NCBI GenBank assembly: GCA_964631375.1
Contig: CAZVYQ010000017.1
Span: 1 to 50,974, forward strand
Reading direction: 5' to 3'
DNA from: JAAYYM01 sp964631375
GTDB lineage: Bacteria; Bacillota; Clostridia; Lachnospirales; Lachnospiraceae
DNA: 50,974 nucleotides
Part shown: positions 1-8,942 of the stretch, piece by piece
Layout: each line of letters starts with the position of its first letter
Position numbering within the stretch: the first letter of the stretch is position 1
The notes under the pieces: model-generated
The model's database searches: none
The model's input: the letters and a program-made list of their open reading frames with translations, nothing else
Told to the model about the DNA's origin: nothing
Program-made: the position numbers and the translations under genes

Positions 1-2
1 GT

Positions 3-905
3 CAACAGGTTTTCATTCTGTTTATTTTAATAGCAGTCGGCTTTTTGTGTGGAAAATTGAGATTACTAACAGATGATGGTATTTCGAGTCTTACCAATAT
101 AATGCTATATATTGTGACTCCATGTGTCATCATTCATGCTTTTCAACAAGAATTCAATCGTATGATGTTGATTGGTTTTCTGAAGTCTTTTCTTGCAGCA
201 GTTTTTGCACATTTAATATGTATCCTTCTCAGTAAACTCCTGATCAAAAGTAAGGACGATGCACGAAAGAGAATTCTTCGATTTGGTGTAATCTTTTCTA
301 ATTGTGGTTTTATGTCGCTTCCGCTTCTGGACGCATTGCTTGGACAGGAAGGTGTTTTCTATGGTGCAGCATATATTGCTGTGTTTAACCTTTTGCTCTG
401 GTCTTATGGATTGCTTCTTATGGATAAGGAACACGCAAAATTGTCTGTCAAAAAAATTATTCTGAATCCCGGAACACTTCCGGTGGTAATTGGATTAATT
501 CTTTTCTTCTTCTCAATCAGACTGCCATCTATGATCGACACTCCGGTTACTTATCTCGCTGCTCTCAATACACCGGTTCCGATGTTGATCATTGGTTTTT
601 ACATCTCCAGACTGAATTTTGCAAGAATATTCAGAAAAGCGGATGAATTTCTCATGTTATTACTTCGCCTAATCATTTCTCCATTGCTGATGCTGGGATT
701 TTTATATGGTTTTGGATTTCGTGGATCGTTACTGGTTGCCTGTATCATATCTGCCAGTGCACCGGTTGCGGCATCCTCCACCATGTTTTCGGTCAAATTT
801 CATTTGGATCCGGAACTGTCTGCAGGTACGGTTGCTGTTTCCACCCTAATTTCCATAATCACTATGACGCTTGTGGTAGGTATCACTCAGTATCTTGCTC
901 ATTGA
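3..905 (+). CDS. AEC family transporter, 5' end cut by window edge
   Basis: Integral membrane permease of the auxin efflux carrier (AEC) family, which exports or imports small organic acids; the substrate cannot be told from sequence. The reading frame is open from base 3 with no start codon in the window, so about 10-15 N-terminal residues lie outside; 300 residues are visible against a family length near 310. Alternating hydrophobic segments run through the whole protein. The conserved middle includes NCGFMSLPLL, and the C-terminal half has ISASAPVAASSTMFS, both typical of AEC proteins. Its 3' end overlaps the converging RNase gene by 23 bases, so the two messages are antisense at their tails. 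Family call is firm, substrate unknown. Confidence 0.85.
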   Translation, partial: QQVFILFILIAVGFLCGKLRLLTDDGISSLTNIMLYIVTPCVIIHAFQQEFNRMMLIGFLKSFLAAVFAHLICILLSKLLIKSKDDARKRILRFGVIFSNCGFMSLPLLDALLGQEGVFYGAAYIAVFNLLLWSYGLLLMDKEHAKLSVKKIILNPGTLPVVIGLILFFFSIRLPSMIDTPVTYLAALNTPVPMLIIGFYISRLNFARIFRKADEFLMLLLRLIISPLLMLGFLYGFGFRGSLLVACIISASAPVAASSTMFSVKFHLDPELSAGTVAVSTLISIITMTLVVGITQYLAH

Positions 906-2088
906 GCAGGTCACATAGAGGTTTGTTGACCTTTTTTCTGGTAAGTTCCATCAAAGAAAGAGCTGTCAGATCATGCACTTCTGTCTGAATCTTATCAGTA
1001 CTGACATGATTTCTCATGGTTTCCATTAATAGATCCCGTTCTTGTTTGGAACGTAGATTGATAAAATCTATGATAATGATCCCTGAAATGTTTCGAAGTC
1101 TGATTTGCCTTGCAGCTTCCATTGCGGCTTCCATATTGATCTTCATAAAAGTATCACGAAGGTTCTTTTTGCCGTCATATTTGCCCGTATTGACGTCTAT
1201 CACAGTCAAGGCTTCTGTCGGTTCAATGACCAGATATCCTCCCGATTTGAGCCACACACGCTTGTTCAGAGCCTTCTGTATACGTGTTTCAATACTATAT
1301 AATTTTTCAAGAGGAAGTAATTCATCTTGATAATGTCTGATTGCAGGTTTTGATTGTCCGTCTAATTTTACTAACTGTTCCGTTACAGCATGAAATATCT
1401 CCTCATCATCTGTCACAATCTCGTCGATTTTTTCAGAATCAATATCTCTGAGCAGATTCAGATACTGATTTTGTGTTCGATACATCATACTGTAACAGGT
1501 TCTGTGCTTTGCCATTTCCAGTACATGAAAGAGCCGTTCACTTAAGCTGTTTAACTCCGTCTGAATCTCTTCCTTTGTCGCATATTGTGCATTGGTTCTG
1601 ATCACCACTCCTGTATCTTTAGGGATTTTAAGATCCAGTTCTGTTCTCATTGCTTCACGTTTATCTTCTTCTATCTTTGTAGATATGCCAACCCTCTGAT
1701 TACCGGTAGTCAAAACCACATATCGGCCGGCCAGAGAGAGATTGGTTGTGACGACTGCTTCTTTTGTCTTGATCTTATCTTTGATGACCTGTACAAGAAT
1801 CTCATCACCCTGTACCAGCCTGTCCTTAATATTTTGATTGACTCTGTTGAGATAAATCGGCTGTCCTGCATCTTTCATAGACAAATAGCACATTGTTCCC
1901 GGTGTGATTTCTACAAATGCTGCCTGAATATTTTTGATGATCTTATGAACCTTTGCAATATAGATATTACCGATGATTTTATTAGAGGATATTTCATATT
2001 GCAATTCTATCTCATGATCATTTTCCATCAGCATGGATAGGATACCCTGTTTCCATTTGGTGATAATCAGTTTATTTGTTGTATCCAT
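883..2088 (-). CDS. Ribonuclease E/G family protein, short form
   Basis: Endoribonuclease of the RNase E/G family, expected to cleave single-stranded 5'-monophosphorylated RNA in mRNA decay and rRNA maturation. The 401-residue protein has an S1-type RNA-binding region (about residues 35-120), then the catalytic core with both metal-binding aspartates in the contexts VIDVNTGKYDG and IIIIDFINL. It stops shortly after the core (ends NKPLCDLLNEQDTE), so the CPxC zinc-link and small domain of E. coli RNase E/G are absent. The start at 2088 has AAGGAG ten bases upstream. It is the last gene of a group with TIGR03960 and TIGR03936. In many clostridia rplU-rpmA follow, but here the next gene converges. 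Exact RNase E versus G assignment is not possible. Confidence 0.9.
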   Translation of the reverse strand: MDTTNKLIITKWKQGILSMLMENDHEIELQYEISSNKIIGNIYIAKVHKIIKNIQAAFVEITPGTMCYLSMKDAGQPIYLNRVNQNIKDRLVQGDEILVQVIKDKIKTKEAVVTTNLSLAGRYVVLTTGNQRVGISTKIEEDKREAMRTELDLKIPKDTGVVIRTNAQYATKEEIQTELNSLSERLFHVLEMAKHRTCYSMMYRTQNQYLNLLRDIDSEKIDEIVTDDEEIFHAVTEQLVKLDGQSKPAIRHYQDELLPLEKLYSIETRIQKALNKRVWLKSGGYLVIEPTEALTVIDVNTGKYDGKKNLRDTFMKINMEAAMEAARQIRLRNISGIIIIDFINLRSKQERDLLMETMRNHVSTDKIQTEVHDLTALSLMELTRKKVNKPLCDLLNEQDTE

Positions 2089-2118
2089 TGATCAGTTTCT
2101 CCTTGACCATGTAGCCTG

Positions 2119-2850
2119 TCATTTGCTAATATCAGTACCAATACTCCCAAGTGGTACAAATACACCATCCACTGTTGTGTACAATTCTTTTCTTATAATA
2201 TGAAGGGCATACTCTGGAAGTTCCATACCCGCCGATTCATAAATCGCCTCCATCACAAGTCTCGGCTTAATGTTTAATTCACTTCCTGCAGATAGCTGCA
2301 TAAATAACACAGGTGTATCTTTCTCAATAAAATCATCGAACTGTTGAGGTTGATGAATGTAAATCTGATATAGATAAGGCTTCAGATCGATTTCTCTTTC
2401 GCCTCTCTTCGATTTTTTCTGTATGAGTATTTGTTCTTGTTTCATGAACTCTGTCAGGATCGATTGGATGTCAAACTGAGGAATGTATTCCTTTCTGATT
2501 CCCACATGATAATCAGCTGCTGTGATACAAGACATTGCATTCTTTGCCTGCTCAGGCAGCTCTTTATACTCCATTACAGTAATTCCTTCAGACATAACAG
2601 CATTTAACTTCTCAACGGATTCCTCGGAAGATAACGAACTGTTTACTTCAATGTCCAGATATTCTCCATCACTTTCATATCCAACCCCAAGTGGCTGTGC
2701 AAACGACATAATCTGATGAGGACTCATACCTCCGGAATACTTAATATCTATTCCGGCCCTGCGGACAGCTTTTTGAAAATAACGCATTACATCCAGATGG
2801 CCAATATAGCGAATGGCTCCGTGCTTACAAAATTTAATTCTGATTTTCAT
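2119..2850 (-). CDS. TIGR03936 / DUF2344 radical SAM-associated protein
   Basis: A 243-residue protein of unknown function that almost always accompanies or is fused to the TIGR03960 radical SAM protein. The N-terminus MKIRIKFCKHGAIRYIGHLD and the motif SGGMSPHQIMSFAQPLGVG are characteristic of the family. The start at 2850 is chosen because GGAGGAGG lies just upstream; a longer in-frame reading to 2946 would run deep into the neighbouring gene without a better ribosome site. The chosen start overlaps the end of the TIGR03960 gene by 17 bases, consistent with translational coupling. Because the pair sits directly before RNase E/G, a role in RNA modification or processing is often suspected, but that is inference. 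Confidence 0.85.
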   Translation of the reverse strand: MKIRIKFCKHGAIRYIGHLDVMRYFQKAVRRAGIDIKYSGGMSPHQIMSFAQPLGVGYESDGEYLDIEVNSSLSSEESVEKLNAVMSEGITVMEYKELPEQAKNAMSCITAADYHVGIRKEYIPQFDIQSILTEFMKQEQILIQKKSKRGEREIDLKPYLYQIYIHQPQQFDDFIEKDTPVLFMQLSAGSELNIKPRLVMEAIYESAGMELPEYALHIIRKELYTTVDGVFVPLGSIGTDISK

Positions 2851-4699
2851 AACAGACCCCTCCTCCAAATCGACTCGCTCCGCATCCGGAACAGGCACTA
2901 CGACAGTTCGGAGTAACCTCACCTGCCAATGCATGTATCCATTCACGTTTCAGAAATTCCTTAGTTACGCCGGCATCAATGAAATCCCATGGCAGGATCT
3001 CATTCATTTCACGCTTCCTTCTATTATAAAAATCAATGGAGATTTCATTTTCCTGAAAGGCTTCAAGCCATAGATCATTTTTAAAGTAATCTGACCATGA
3101 ATCAAACAGACATCCCTTTTGATATGCTGTTAGCAGCACCTTTCCGATTCTTCTGTCACCTCTTGCCAGAACCCCTTCCAAAACACTCAAATGTGCTTCA
3201 TGCCAATTATACTTAATACTTTTCTGGTTTAACTGCTCATGCATGACCTGATTCACAAATCTTGCCTTGTCCATGTATTCCTCAGCAGTATACATTGTTG
3301 CCCACTGAAAGGGAGTGAATGGTTTTGGAATAAAGAAGGATGTACTTGATGTGATCTGTACCTTTCCGTTTCTTTGATCCTTTGGAATCAGTTCATAATA
3401 CAAACGTGCAATTTTATCCGACAATTCCATGATTCCACGCATATCATCTTCAGTTTCTGTTGGAAGTCCAAGCATGAAATAAAGCTTGACTTTATTCCAG
3501 CCACCTTGAAATGCAAGTGATGCTCCATGTAAAATGTTTTCTTCGGTCAGGCCTTTGTTAATGACGTTTCGCAGTCTTTGAGAACCAGCCTCCGGAGCAA
3601 ATGTAAGAGAGCTCTTTCTGATATCCTGTATCTTGCTCATAATATCCAGAAAAAAAGCATCAATTCTAAGAGATGGAAGTGAAATATTGATACCTTGTCC
3701 GGCAAATTCCTCAATCAGAAAATCAACCAGTTCTCCCAGCTTTGAGTAATCACTGGAACTAAGTGAACTGAGTGATATTTCCTCATGTCCTGTATTGTTT
3801 AACATGTCACGTGCATATTGTTTGAGCATATCGAGATTTCGTTCTCTGACCGGTCTGTATACCATACCGGCTTGACAGAACCTGCATCCTCTGATACATC
3901 CGCGCTGTATCTCCAATACAACTCTATCCTGCGTAACCTTGATAAACGGTACAACGGGCTTCTTAGGATAATAGGTATGACTTACATCATCCACGATTAC
4001 TTTTCGGATTATTCGGGGAACGTCTTCTGATGTATGAATCTCAGCAATCGTTCCATCCTCATAATACTCAGGCTGATAAAACATAGGGGCATAGATCCCC
4101 GGAATCTTTGAGGCTAATAACAGAAACTCTTCTCTGGTACACCCTTTCTCTTTACATGACTGATAAGTATTCAATAGCTGATCATATGAGGCTTCGCCTT
4201 CGCCGATGTAAAATAAGTCAAAGAAATCCGCCAATGGTTCCGGATTATATGTACAAGGACCTCCACCGATTACGATAGGATCATCCCATGTTCTGTCTGT
4301 TGCATGAAAAGGAATCTGGCTCAGATCAAGGATCTGAAGAATGTTGGTATAACACATCTCATACTGAATGGTTATACCAAGAAAATCAAAACTTTTTATC
4401 GGGTCCTGTGATTCCAGGGCAAATAACGGAATATTGAATTCTTTCATAATTTGATGCAGATCAACCCATGGTGAATAGACACGTTCACACCATACATCCT
4501 CTCGTTGATTCAGCATATCATATAAAATCTGAATACCTAAATGAGACATTCCGATTTCATATACATCCGGAAAGCACATGGCAAAACGAATCGCTACATG
4601 ATCAGGATTTTTGATGATCGCATTGACCTCATGACCGATATATCGTGCAGGTTTCTCGATCTTCATTAGTATTTCTTCAGGCAAAGCAAGTTTGCTCAT
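2834..4699 (-). CDS. TIGR03960 family B12-binding-like radical SAM protein
   Basis: A 621-residue radical SAM enzyme of unknown substrate. The N-terminal third resembles a cobalamin-binding-like domain (MCFPDVYEIGMSHLGIQIL), followed by the radical SAM core with the CxxxCxxC iron-sulfur motif in QRGCIRGCRFCQAG and downstream TFAPEAGSQRLR. The C-terminal tail carries more cysteines (CRSACSGCGASRFGGG) overlapping the start of the partner gene. GGAAGG precedes the ATG at 4699. It sits three bases after the stop of a small membrane protein gene and overlaps TIGR03936 by 17 bases. The family call is firm; reaction and substrate are not known. Confidence 0.9.
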   Translation of the reverse strand: MSKLALPEEILMKIEKPARYIGHEVNAIIKNPDHVAIRFAMCFPDVYEIGMSHLGIQILYDMLNQREDVWCERVYSPWVDLHQIMKEFNIPLFALESQDPIKSFDFLGITIQYEMCYTNILQILDLSQIPFHATDRTWDDPIVIGGGPCTYNPEPLADFFDLFYIGEGEASYDQLLNTYQSCKEKGCTREEFLLLASKIPGIYAPMFYQPEYYEDGTIAEIHTSEDVPRIIRKVIVDDVSHTYYPKKPVVPFIKVTQDRVVLEIQRGCIRGCRFCQAGMVYRPVRERNLDMLKQYARDMLNNTGHEEISLSSLSSSDYSKLGELVDFLIEEFAGQGINISLPSLRIDAFFLDIMSKIQDIRKSSLTFAPEAGSQRLRNVINKGLTEENILHGASLAFQGGWNKVKLYFMLGLPTETEDDMRGIMELSDKIARLYYELIPKDQRNGKVQITSSTSFFIPKPFTPFQWATMYTAEEYMDKARFVNQVMHEQLNQKSIKYNWHEAHLSVLEGVLARGDRRIGKVLLTAYQKGCLFDSWSDYFKNDLWLEAFQENEISIDFYNRRKREMNEILPWDFIDAGVTKEFLKREWIHALAGEVTPNCRSACSGCGASRFGGGVCYENQN

Positions 4700-4702
4700 T
4701 GT

Positions 4703-5077
4703 TTACAGACCTTCCTCATTGATTATTTTTCCAAAATCCAACTCCATTGATTTTGCATTATCTAGAGTATACGGGATATCCTCCATAAAATCAATTGAAT
4801 TCAAATTGATTTCCTCTGATAAATAGGTGGTAATCTGCTCATAATCAAAAAAATCCAGATTGGTATCAACCTTTTGACACCAGAAACAGAGTAAAAAAAG
4901 CATCATTGCAACAATGGATCTTAGTTTAAGTAAGAATCCTTTCTTATGATTTTGTCCATGTTCTACAGGATCCTTCAAGATATCCTCTCTTCCTGTAATG
5001 ATAGTCTGATTATGATTGGACTCCTCTCTGATCCTTCGGATCAGTTCCAGCTTTTTATCAGTTGACCGATTCGCCAT
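4703..5077 (-). CDS. Small single-pass membrane protein, unknown function
   Basis: I do not recognise a function. The 124-residue protein has a charged N-terminal part (MANRSTDKKLELIRRI), one hydrophobic stretch at about residues 50-66 (LRSIVAMMLFLLCFWCQ) and an acidic C-terminal part rich in D/E/N, so it is probably a one-pass membrane protein with a small extracytoplasmic domain. The start at 5077 is preceded by AAAGGGGG; the open frame continues further upstream but only through a strong hairpin terminator, so longer versions are unlikely. The stop is three bases before the TIGR03960 start, suggesting co-transcription with the radical SAM/RNase genes. Being 3' of a terminator, it needs its own weak promoter or read-through. 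Confidence 0.7.
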   Translation of the reverse strand: MANRSTDKKLELIRRIREESNHNQTIITGREDILKDPVEHGQNHKKGFLLKLRSIVAMMLFLLCFWCQKVDTNLDFFDYEQITTYLSEEINLNSIDFMEDIPYTLDNAKSMELDFGKIINEEGL

Positions 5078-5102
5078 ATTTGGCCCCCTTTCTTGATAAC
5101 AT

Positions 5103-5131
5103 AAAAACGAGCAGCGATTCGCCACTCGTTT
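5103..5131 (-). terminator. Intrinsic terminator ending the histidine operon
   Basis: On the minus strand a 12-base-pair stem (AAACGAGTGGCG, loop AAT, CGCTGCTCGTTT, two wobble pairs) is followed by a T run. It lies 14 bases after the stop of the secreted-protein gene and before the next gene's ribosome site. Confidence 0.85.
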
Positions 5132-5144
5132 CATTTTGTATCTC

Positions 5145-5750
5145 TTATTCCTCTTCTTTTGCAGGAACCACATTGCCCCAAGCTTTAATCGCCCGATCCT
5201 CTGTGATATTAGTCCAGTTGCCTTCCCATCCGACAAACTCGATTCCCTCAACAACAGGATCTGAAGGTGTCGGCAAGGATTCGCCATACTTCACCACATC
5301 TGTTTTGAAAAGCTTCATATCCCAACTATGATACCATCTTACAATACATGTCACTCCGGGGATTCCGGTCTCCGGTGACTCTAGAGACCATTCAGGCAAA
5401 AAAGGAGCTGACATATTTTCGTTTACCTTTTTTACAGCACTGAAGGAGTTTGTCAAAGGAGCATATGGGGTATTATTTGCATAGATACCAAGAATGATCC
5501 GATCCTGTCTGACGTCCACAGCACTGTCTGACCAGCCTAAAAAAGTAAACCCTGGTATGGATGTATCTTCGGGTATTTCGGCATAGCCTCCTTCAGCTAT
5601 CTTTTGCTGACTGATTCTGTCTCCATAGATAAAAGTGACAGTATACTTTTTAGGAGCGGCCTCTACTTTTGTTGGAAACATCAACAAAACCAGTAAAACA
5701 GACGCCACAGCCAACAGACCGCTTTTGATCATTCTTTTGGTTCTCCCCAT
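5145..5750 (-). CDS. Secreted protein with InlB B-repeat-like (Flg_new) segments
   Basis: A 201-residue exported protein. The N-terminus is a classic signal peptide: positive MGRTKRMIKS, a hydrophobic core LLAVASVLLVLLM, and a likely cleavage after TKVEA (about residue 31). The mature part has two segments resembling the Listeria-Bacteroides repeat (InlB B-repeat): one at about residues 36-75 with IPGFTFLGWSD, and one near the C-terminus with VEGIEFVGWEGNW and ITEDRAIKAWG. No LPxTG anchor or other sorting signal is visible, so it may be released or loosely attached. The start at 5750 has AAGGAGG upstream, and the stop of hisIE is only 19 bases before it. It therefore appears to be the last gene of the histidine operon, which is odd for a surface-type protein. 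Function unknown. Confidence 0.8.
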   Translation of the reverse strand: MGRTKRMIKSGLLAVASVLLVLLMFPTKVEAAPKKYTVTFIYGDRISQQKIAEGGYAEIPEDTSIPGFTFLGWSDSAVDVRQDRIILGIYANNTPYAPLTNSFSAVKKVNENMSAPFLPEWSLESPETGIPGVTCIVRWYHSWDMKLFKTDVVKYGESLPTPSDPVVEGIEFVGWEGNWTNITEDRAIKAWGNVVPAKEEE

Positions 5751-5769
5751 AATAAAACCTCCTTCATCT

Positions 5770-7044
5770 TTATCGATTCGCAAGTTCACGGGTAATATCC
5801 TGCCAGGTGATACCATTCTCAACCATTAAAACCATTGCATGATATAAGAAATCTGACAACTCGTATTTAATTTCTTCCTTATCCGGATTCTTGGCGGCTA
5901 TTACAATTTCAGTCGCTTCCTCTCCTACCTTTTTCAAAATCTTATCAATTCCCTTATCAAACAGATAATTGGTATAGGAACCCTCTTTGGGATGTATTTT
6001 ACGATCCTGTATCACTGCATATACATCTTCAAACACCTTCAATGGATTCTGGTCTTTATAGTCCTTTTTCATAATTTCATTGAAAAAGCAGCTGGTACTT
6101 CCTGTATGACATGCAGGACCGATCTGTGCAACCTTTGCAAGAATTGTATCCATGTCACAGTCTGCTGTTAATTCCTTGACATATTGAAAATGTCCGCTTG
6201 TTTCGCCCTTTACCCAGAGTTCATTTCGACTTCTGCTGTAATAAGTCATACGTCCTGTCTCGATCGTCTTACAATAGGCTTCTTCATTCATGTAAGCAAC
6301 CATTAGTACCTGTGCAGTTTGATAATCCTGTACCACAACTGCAACATGTCCATCCGAATTTTGCTTAAAATCACTCCATTTTACCTGACACTCATATGTA
6401 TTGACTTCAATTCCTGCATCACGACAGTTCTTCTTAATCCTGATAATCTCATCTGTATGATGGTTGATCACATCTCCGGCAACTCCTGATACACCTACAT
6501 TACTTAATATCTCCGGAATGACATCAATTGTAATATCATTTCGTACAGGAATGACAGATAATGACTTATAGCCTCTGCAGGCAGCATGATTCAGCAAAAT
6601 AATACCATTACAGAATTGCTCTAACAATTCAAAGTGTTCCAGGATTTGTTCTTCTGCGTCAGCACATACAATAATCTTTTCTTTTCCAAACCGTTTACTG
6701 ACCTCCTCAATCAGATCAATATTGGCTTGTTTTGCCAGATTCATGGCTGTCATTTTACAACCTGCATACAACAACTTTTTGACATCCTCTGTACGCTTAA
6801 TATTCCCTGCACCAATTACCGGAATGTCTATATTTCTGTTTATTTCTTTAATAATCCCCAGTGCCTGATCATGTTCAACATCCGTGTCTGACAAATCAAA
6901 CAGGATCAATTCATCCGCTCCGAGATGACTGTATTGGACAGCTAATTCAACAGGATTCTCTGAAACAACAGTTGTATCCGAAAAACCATTGATTGCTTTC
7001 CCGTCCTTTAAATATATGCTTGTGACTATTTTCTTATAACTCAT
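5770..7044 (-). CDS. hisIE: HisIE with N-terminal HisF-like domain
   Basis: Bifunctional phosphoribosyl-AMP cyclohydrolase / phosphoribosyl-ATP pyrophosphatase, second and third steps of histidine synthesis, with an extra N-terminal domain. Residues 1-215 align by eye with the (beta/alpha)8 enzyme HisF (PVELAVQYSHLGADELILFD). The first catalytic aspartate of HisF (Asp11) is Tyr11 here, the second is kept (Asp129 in VCADAEE), and the second half is shortened. HisI covers about 222-325, with SRSRNELWVKGETSGH, DCDMD and CHTGSTSCFF for metal and substrate binding. HisE covers about 335-424, with KVGEEATEIVIAAK. The HisF-like part is probably not a working synthase. I recall similar fused forms in other Lachnospiraceae. 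The start lies nine bases after the hisB stop. Confidence 0.92.
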   Translation of the reverse strand: MSYKKIVTSIYLKDGKAINGFSDTTVVSENPVELAVQYSHLGADELILFDLSDTDVEHDQALGIIKEINRNIDIPVIGAGNIKRTEDVKKLLYAGCKMTAMNLAKQANIDLIEEVSKRFGKEKIIVCADAEEQILEHFELLEQFCNGIILLNHAACRGYKSLSVIPVRNDITIDVIPEILSNVGVSGVAGDVINHHTDEIIRIKKNCRDAGIEVNTYECQVKWSDFKQNSDGHVAVVVQDYQTAQVLMVAYMNEEAYCKTIETGRMTYYSRSRNELWVKGETSGHFQYVKELTADCDMDTILAKVAQIGPACHTGSTSCFFNEIMKKDYKDQNPLKVFEDVYAVIQDRKIHPKEGSYTNYLFDKGIDKILKKVGEEATEIVIAAKNPDKEEIKYELSDFLYHAMVLMVENGITWQDITRELANR

Positions 7045-7053
7045 TTACGTCTC

Positions 7054-7644
7054 CTACTCTAATGTGCCCTTTGTTGATAATACATCCTCAATCCTTGGAT
7101 CAATCGAGGTTGCTTCGTCCAAAGCCTTAGCAAATGCCTTAAACATTGCTTCAATAATATGATGTCCGTTGGAGCCTGATAATACCTTTATGTGAAGGTT
7201 CATGCCTGCAGAATATGAAATTGCATAAAAGAACTCCTTAACAAGTTCTGTATCGAGGCAACCCACCCGATCTGTCTGAAATTCTCCGTCATATGTCAGA
7301 TATGGCCTTCCTGACAAATCCAGTGCACAAAGTACCAAAGCATCATCCATCGGAAGAATGAAGTGACCATAACGTCTGATTCCCTTTTTATCGCCTACGG
7401 CCTCTTTGATTGCCTGTCCTAATACGATTCCGGTATCCTCAACCGTGTGGTGTCCGTCTACATCCAGATCACCTGTCACCTGCAGTTCCATATGAAACAA
7501 ACCATGCTTTGTAAAGCCCTCCAGCATATGATCAAAAAAACCGATTCCCGTTTTGATTTCACCAGTTCCGTTTCCGTCTATATCAAATTTCATATGGATA
7601 TCTGTTTCGTTCGTTTTCCTGATTAAATCTGCACTTCTTCCCAT
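7054..7644 (-). CDS. hisB: Imidazoleglycerol-phosphate dehydratase HisB
   Basis: Manganese-dependent cytoplasmic enzyme that dehydrates imidazole-glycerol phosphate to imidazole-acetol phosphate, step six of histidine synthesis. The 196-residue length is that of the monofunctional enzyme, without a phosphatase domain. Diagnostic motifs are GIGFFDHMLEGFTKHG, the metal-binding GHHTVEDTGIVLG, and the second metal motif SNGHHIIEAMFKA. The start overlaps the hisD stop by one base (TGATG), with GGAGG in the end of hisD, so the two are translationally coupled. The histidinol-phosphate phosphatase function must be supplied by a gene outside this window. Confidence 0.97.
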   Translation of the reverse strand: MGRSADLIRKTNETDIHMKFDIDGNGTGEIKTGIGFFDHMLEGFTKHGLFHMELQVTGDLDVDGHHTVEDTGIVLGQAIKEAVGDKKGIRRYGHFILPMDDALVLCALDLSGRPYLTYDGEFQTDRVGCLDTELVKEFFYAISYSAGMNLHIKVLSGSNGHHIIEAMFKAFAKALDEATSIDPRIEDVLSTKGTLE

Positions 7645-8942
7645 CAGACTTCCTCCTCAAATCTAACTTTAATAGAATTTGCGTGAGCCGTCAAGCCTTC
7701 TGATTCAGCAAATCTTTCTATATCACTATGTACCTGTTGCAGAGCATTGCGAGAATATGAGATGATACTTGATTTCTTAATGTATTCATCTACTCCAAGC
7801 GGTGAAAAGAATCTTGCAGTTCCATTTGTAGGCAGTACATGATTGGGTCCTGCAAAGTAATCTCCCAACGGCTCTGATGAATTTTCGCCGATAAAAATTG
7901 CACCGGCATTTCTTATTTTGGTCATTACTTCATATGGATCAGCTGTCATGATTTCCAGATGCTCAGAGGCTATATCGTTTGCTGCCGTAATTGCATCCTC
8001 CATATGATCAGCTACCAGTATATATCCATAATGATCTAATGATTGACTGATAATCGAGGAACGAGACAGCTTTTGTATCAATCTATCTGCCTCATCAGAT
8101 ACCTTCTTTGCCAGTTCTTCAGAAGTCGTAACTAAAATTGCTGATGACAGTTCATCATGCTCTGCCTGAGACAGCAGATCTGCTGCAACATATCTTGGAT
8201 TTGCGGTTTCATCTGCAAGCACCAAGATCTCACTCGGTCCAGCAATTGAATCAATGCTGACATTACCAAAAACTGCTTTTTTTGCAAGGGCTACATAGAT
8301 ATTTCCCGGGCCTACGATCTTATCTACCTTAGGAATCGTTTGTGTACCATATGCCATTGCAGCAATTGCCTGTGCTCCTCCTGTTTTATAAATCTCAGTG
8401 ACTCCACATATTTTGGCGGCGGTAAGTATTCCCGGGCTGACCTTACCATCCTTGCCGGGTGGTGTCATCATGATCACACGGTCAACGCCTGCAACAATCG
8501 CCGGTATGATACACATCATTGCAGAAGATGGATATGCAGCCTTTCCACCCGGCACATAGACGCCTACTCTTTCTAAGGGAGTGATCTTCTGTCCCAATAT
8601 TGTACCATCATCACGCGTATCAATCCAACTGTACCGTATTTGCTTTTTGTGATAATCCTCAATATTTGCATGTGCCTTTTTCATGACTTCGATTAGTTTT
8701 GGATCGCAATTTTGGTATGCTTCCTCTATTTCCGACTCGGAGACTTTTAGATTTGATTCATTTAATTCACAGCCATCGAATTTCTTACTGTAATAAAACA
8801 GTGCCTGATCACCGTCTTTTCTAACAGTATTAATAATCTCCCGTACCGTCGCCTCATATTCTGGATATTGTGCCGGACTTCTTTTTAGCAGATTCCTTAA
8901 TAAATCCTGTTTTGTTTCTTTGGTTAATCGTACAATTCTCAT
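7644..8942 (-). CDS. hisD: Histidinol dehydrogenase HisD
   Basis: Zinc enzyme catalysing the last two oxidations from L-histidinol to L-histidine with NAD. The 432-residue length is normal. Zinc and catalytic motifs are all visible: SQAEHDE (Gln and His zinc ligands), ASEHLEIM (catalytic Glu-His pair), GDYFAGPNHVLPTNG (Asp ligand) and LTAHANS (His ligand). The pyridine-nucleotide region includes YVPGGKAAYPSS and VGPGNIYVALAKK. It overlaps hisG by four bases (ATGA) and hisB by one base, so it is in the middle of a tightly coupled operon. Confidence 0.97.
   Translation of the reverse strand: MRIVRLTKETKQDLLRNLLKRSPAQYPEYEATVREIINTVRKDGDQALFYYSKKFDGCELNESNLKVSESEIEEAYQNCDPKLIEVMKKAHANIEDYHKKQIRYSWIDTRDDGTILGQKITPLERVGVYVPGGKAAYPSSAMMCIIPAIVAGVDRVIMMTPPGKDGKVSPGILTAAKICGVTEIYKTGGAQAIAAMAYGTQTIPKVDKIVGPGNIYVALAKKAVFGNVSIDSIAGPSEILVLADETANPRYVAADLLSQAEHDELSSAILVTTSEELAKKVSDEADRLIQKLSRSSIISQSLDHYGYILVADHMEDAITAANDIASEHLEIMTADPYEVMTKIRNAGAIFIGENSSEPLGDYFAGPNHVLPTNGTARFFSPLGVDEYIKKSSIISYSRNALQQVHSDIERFAESEGLTAHANSIKVRFEEEV

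Noticed and set aside
5145..5750. A true internalin-type adhesin
   Set aside because: Only short InlB-B-repeat-like segments are present, with no leucine-rich repeats and no cell-wall anchor.
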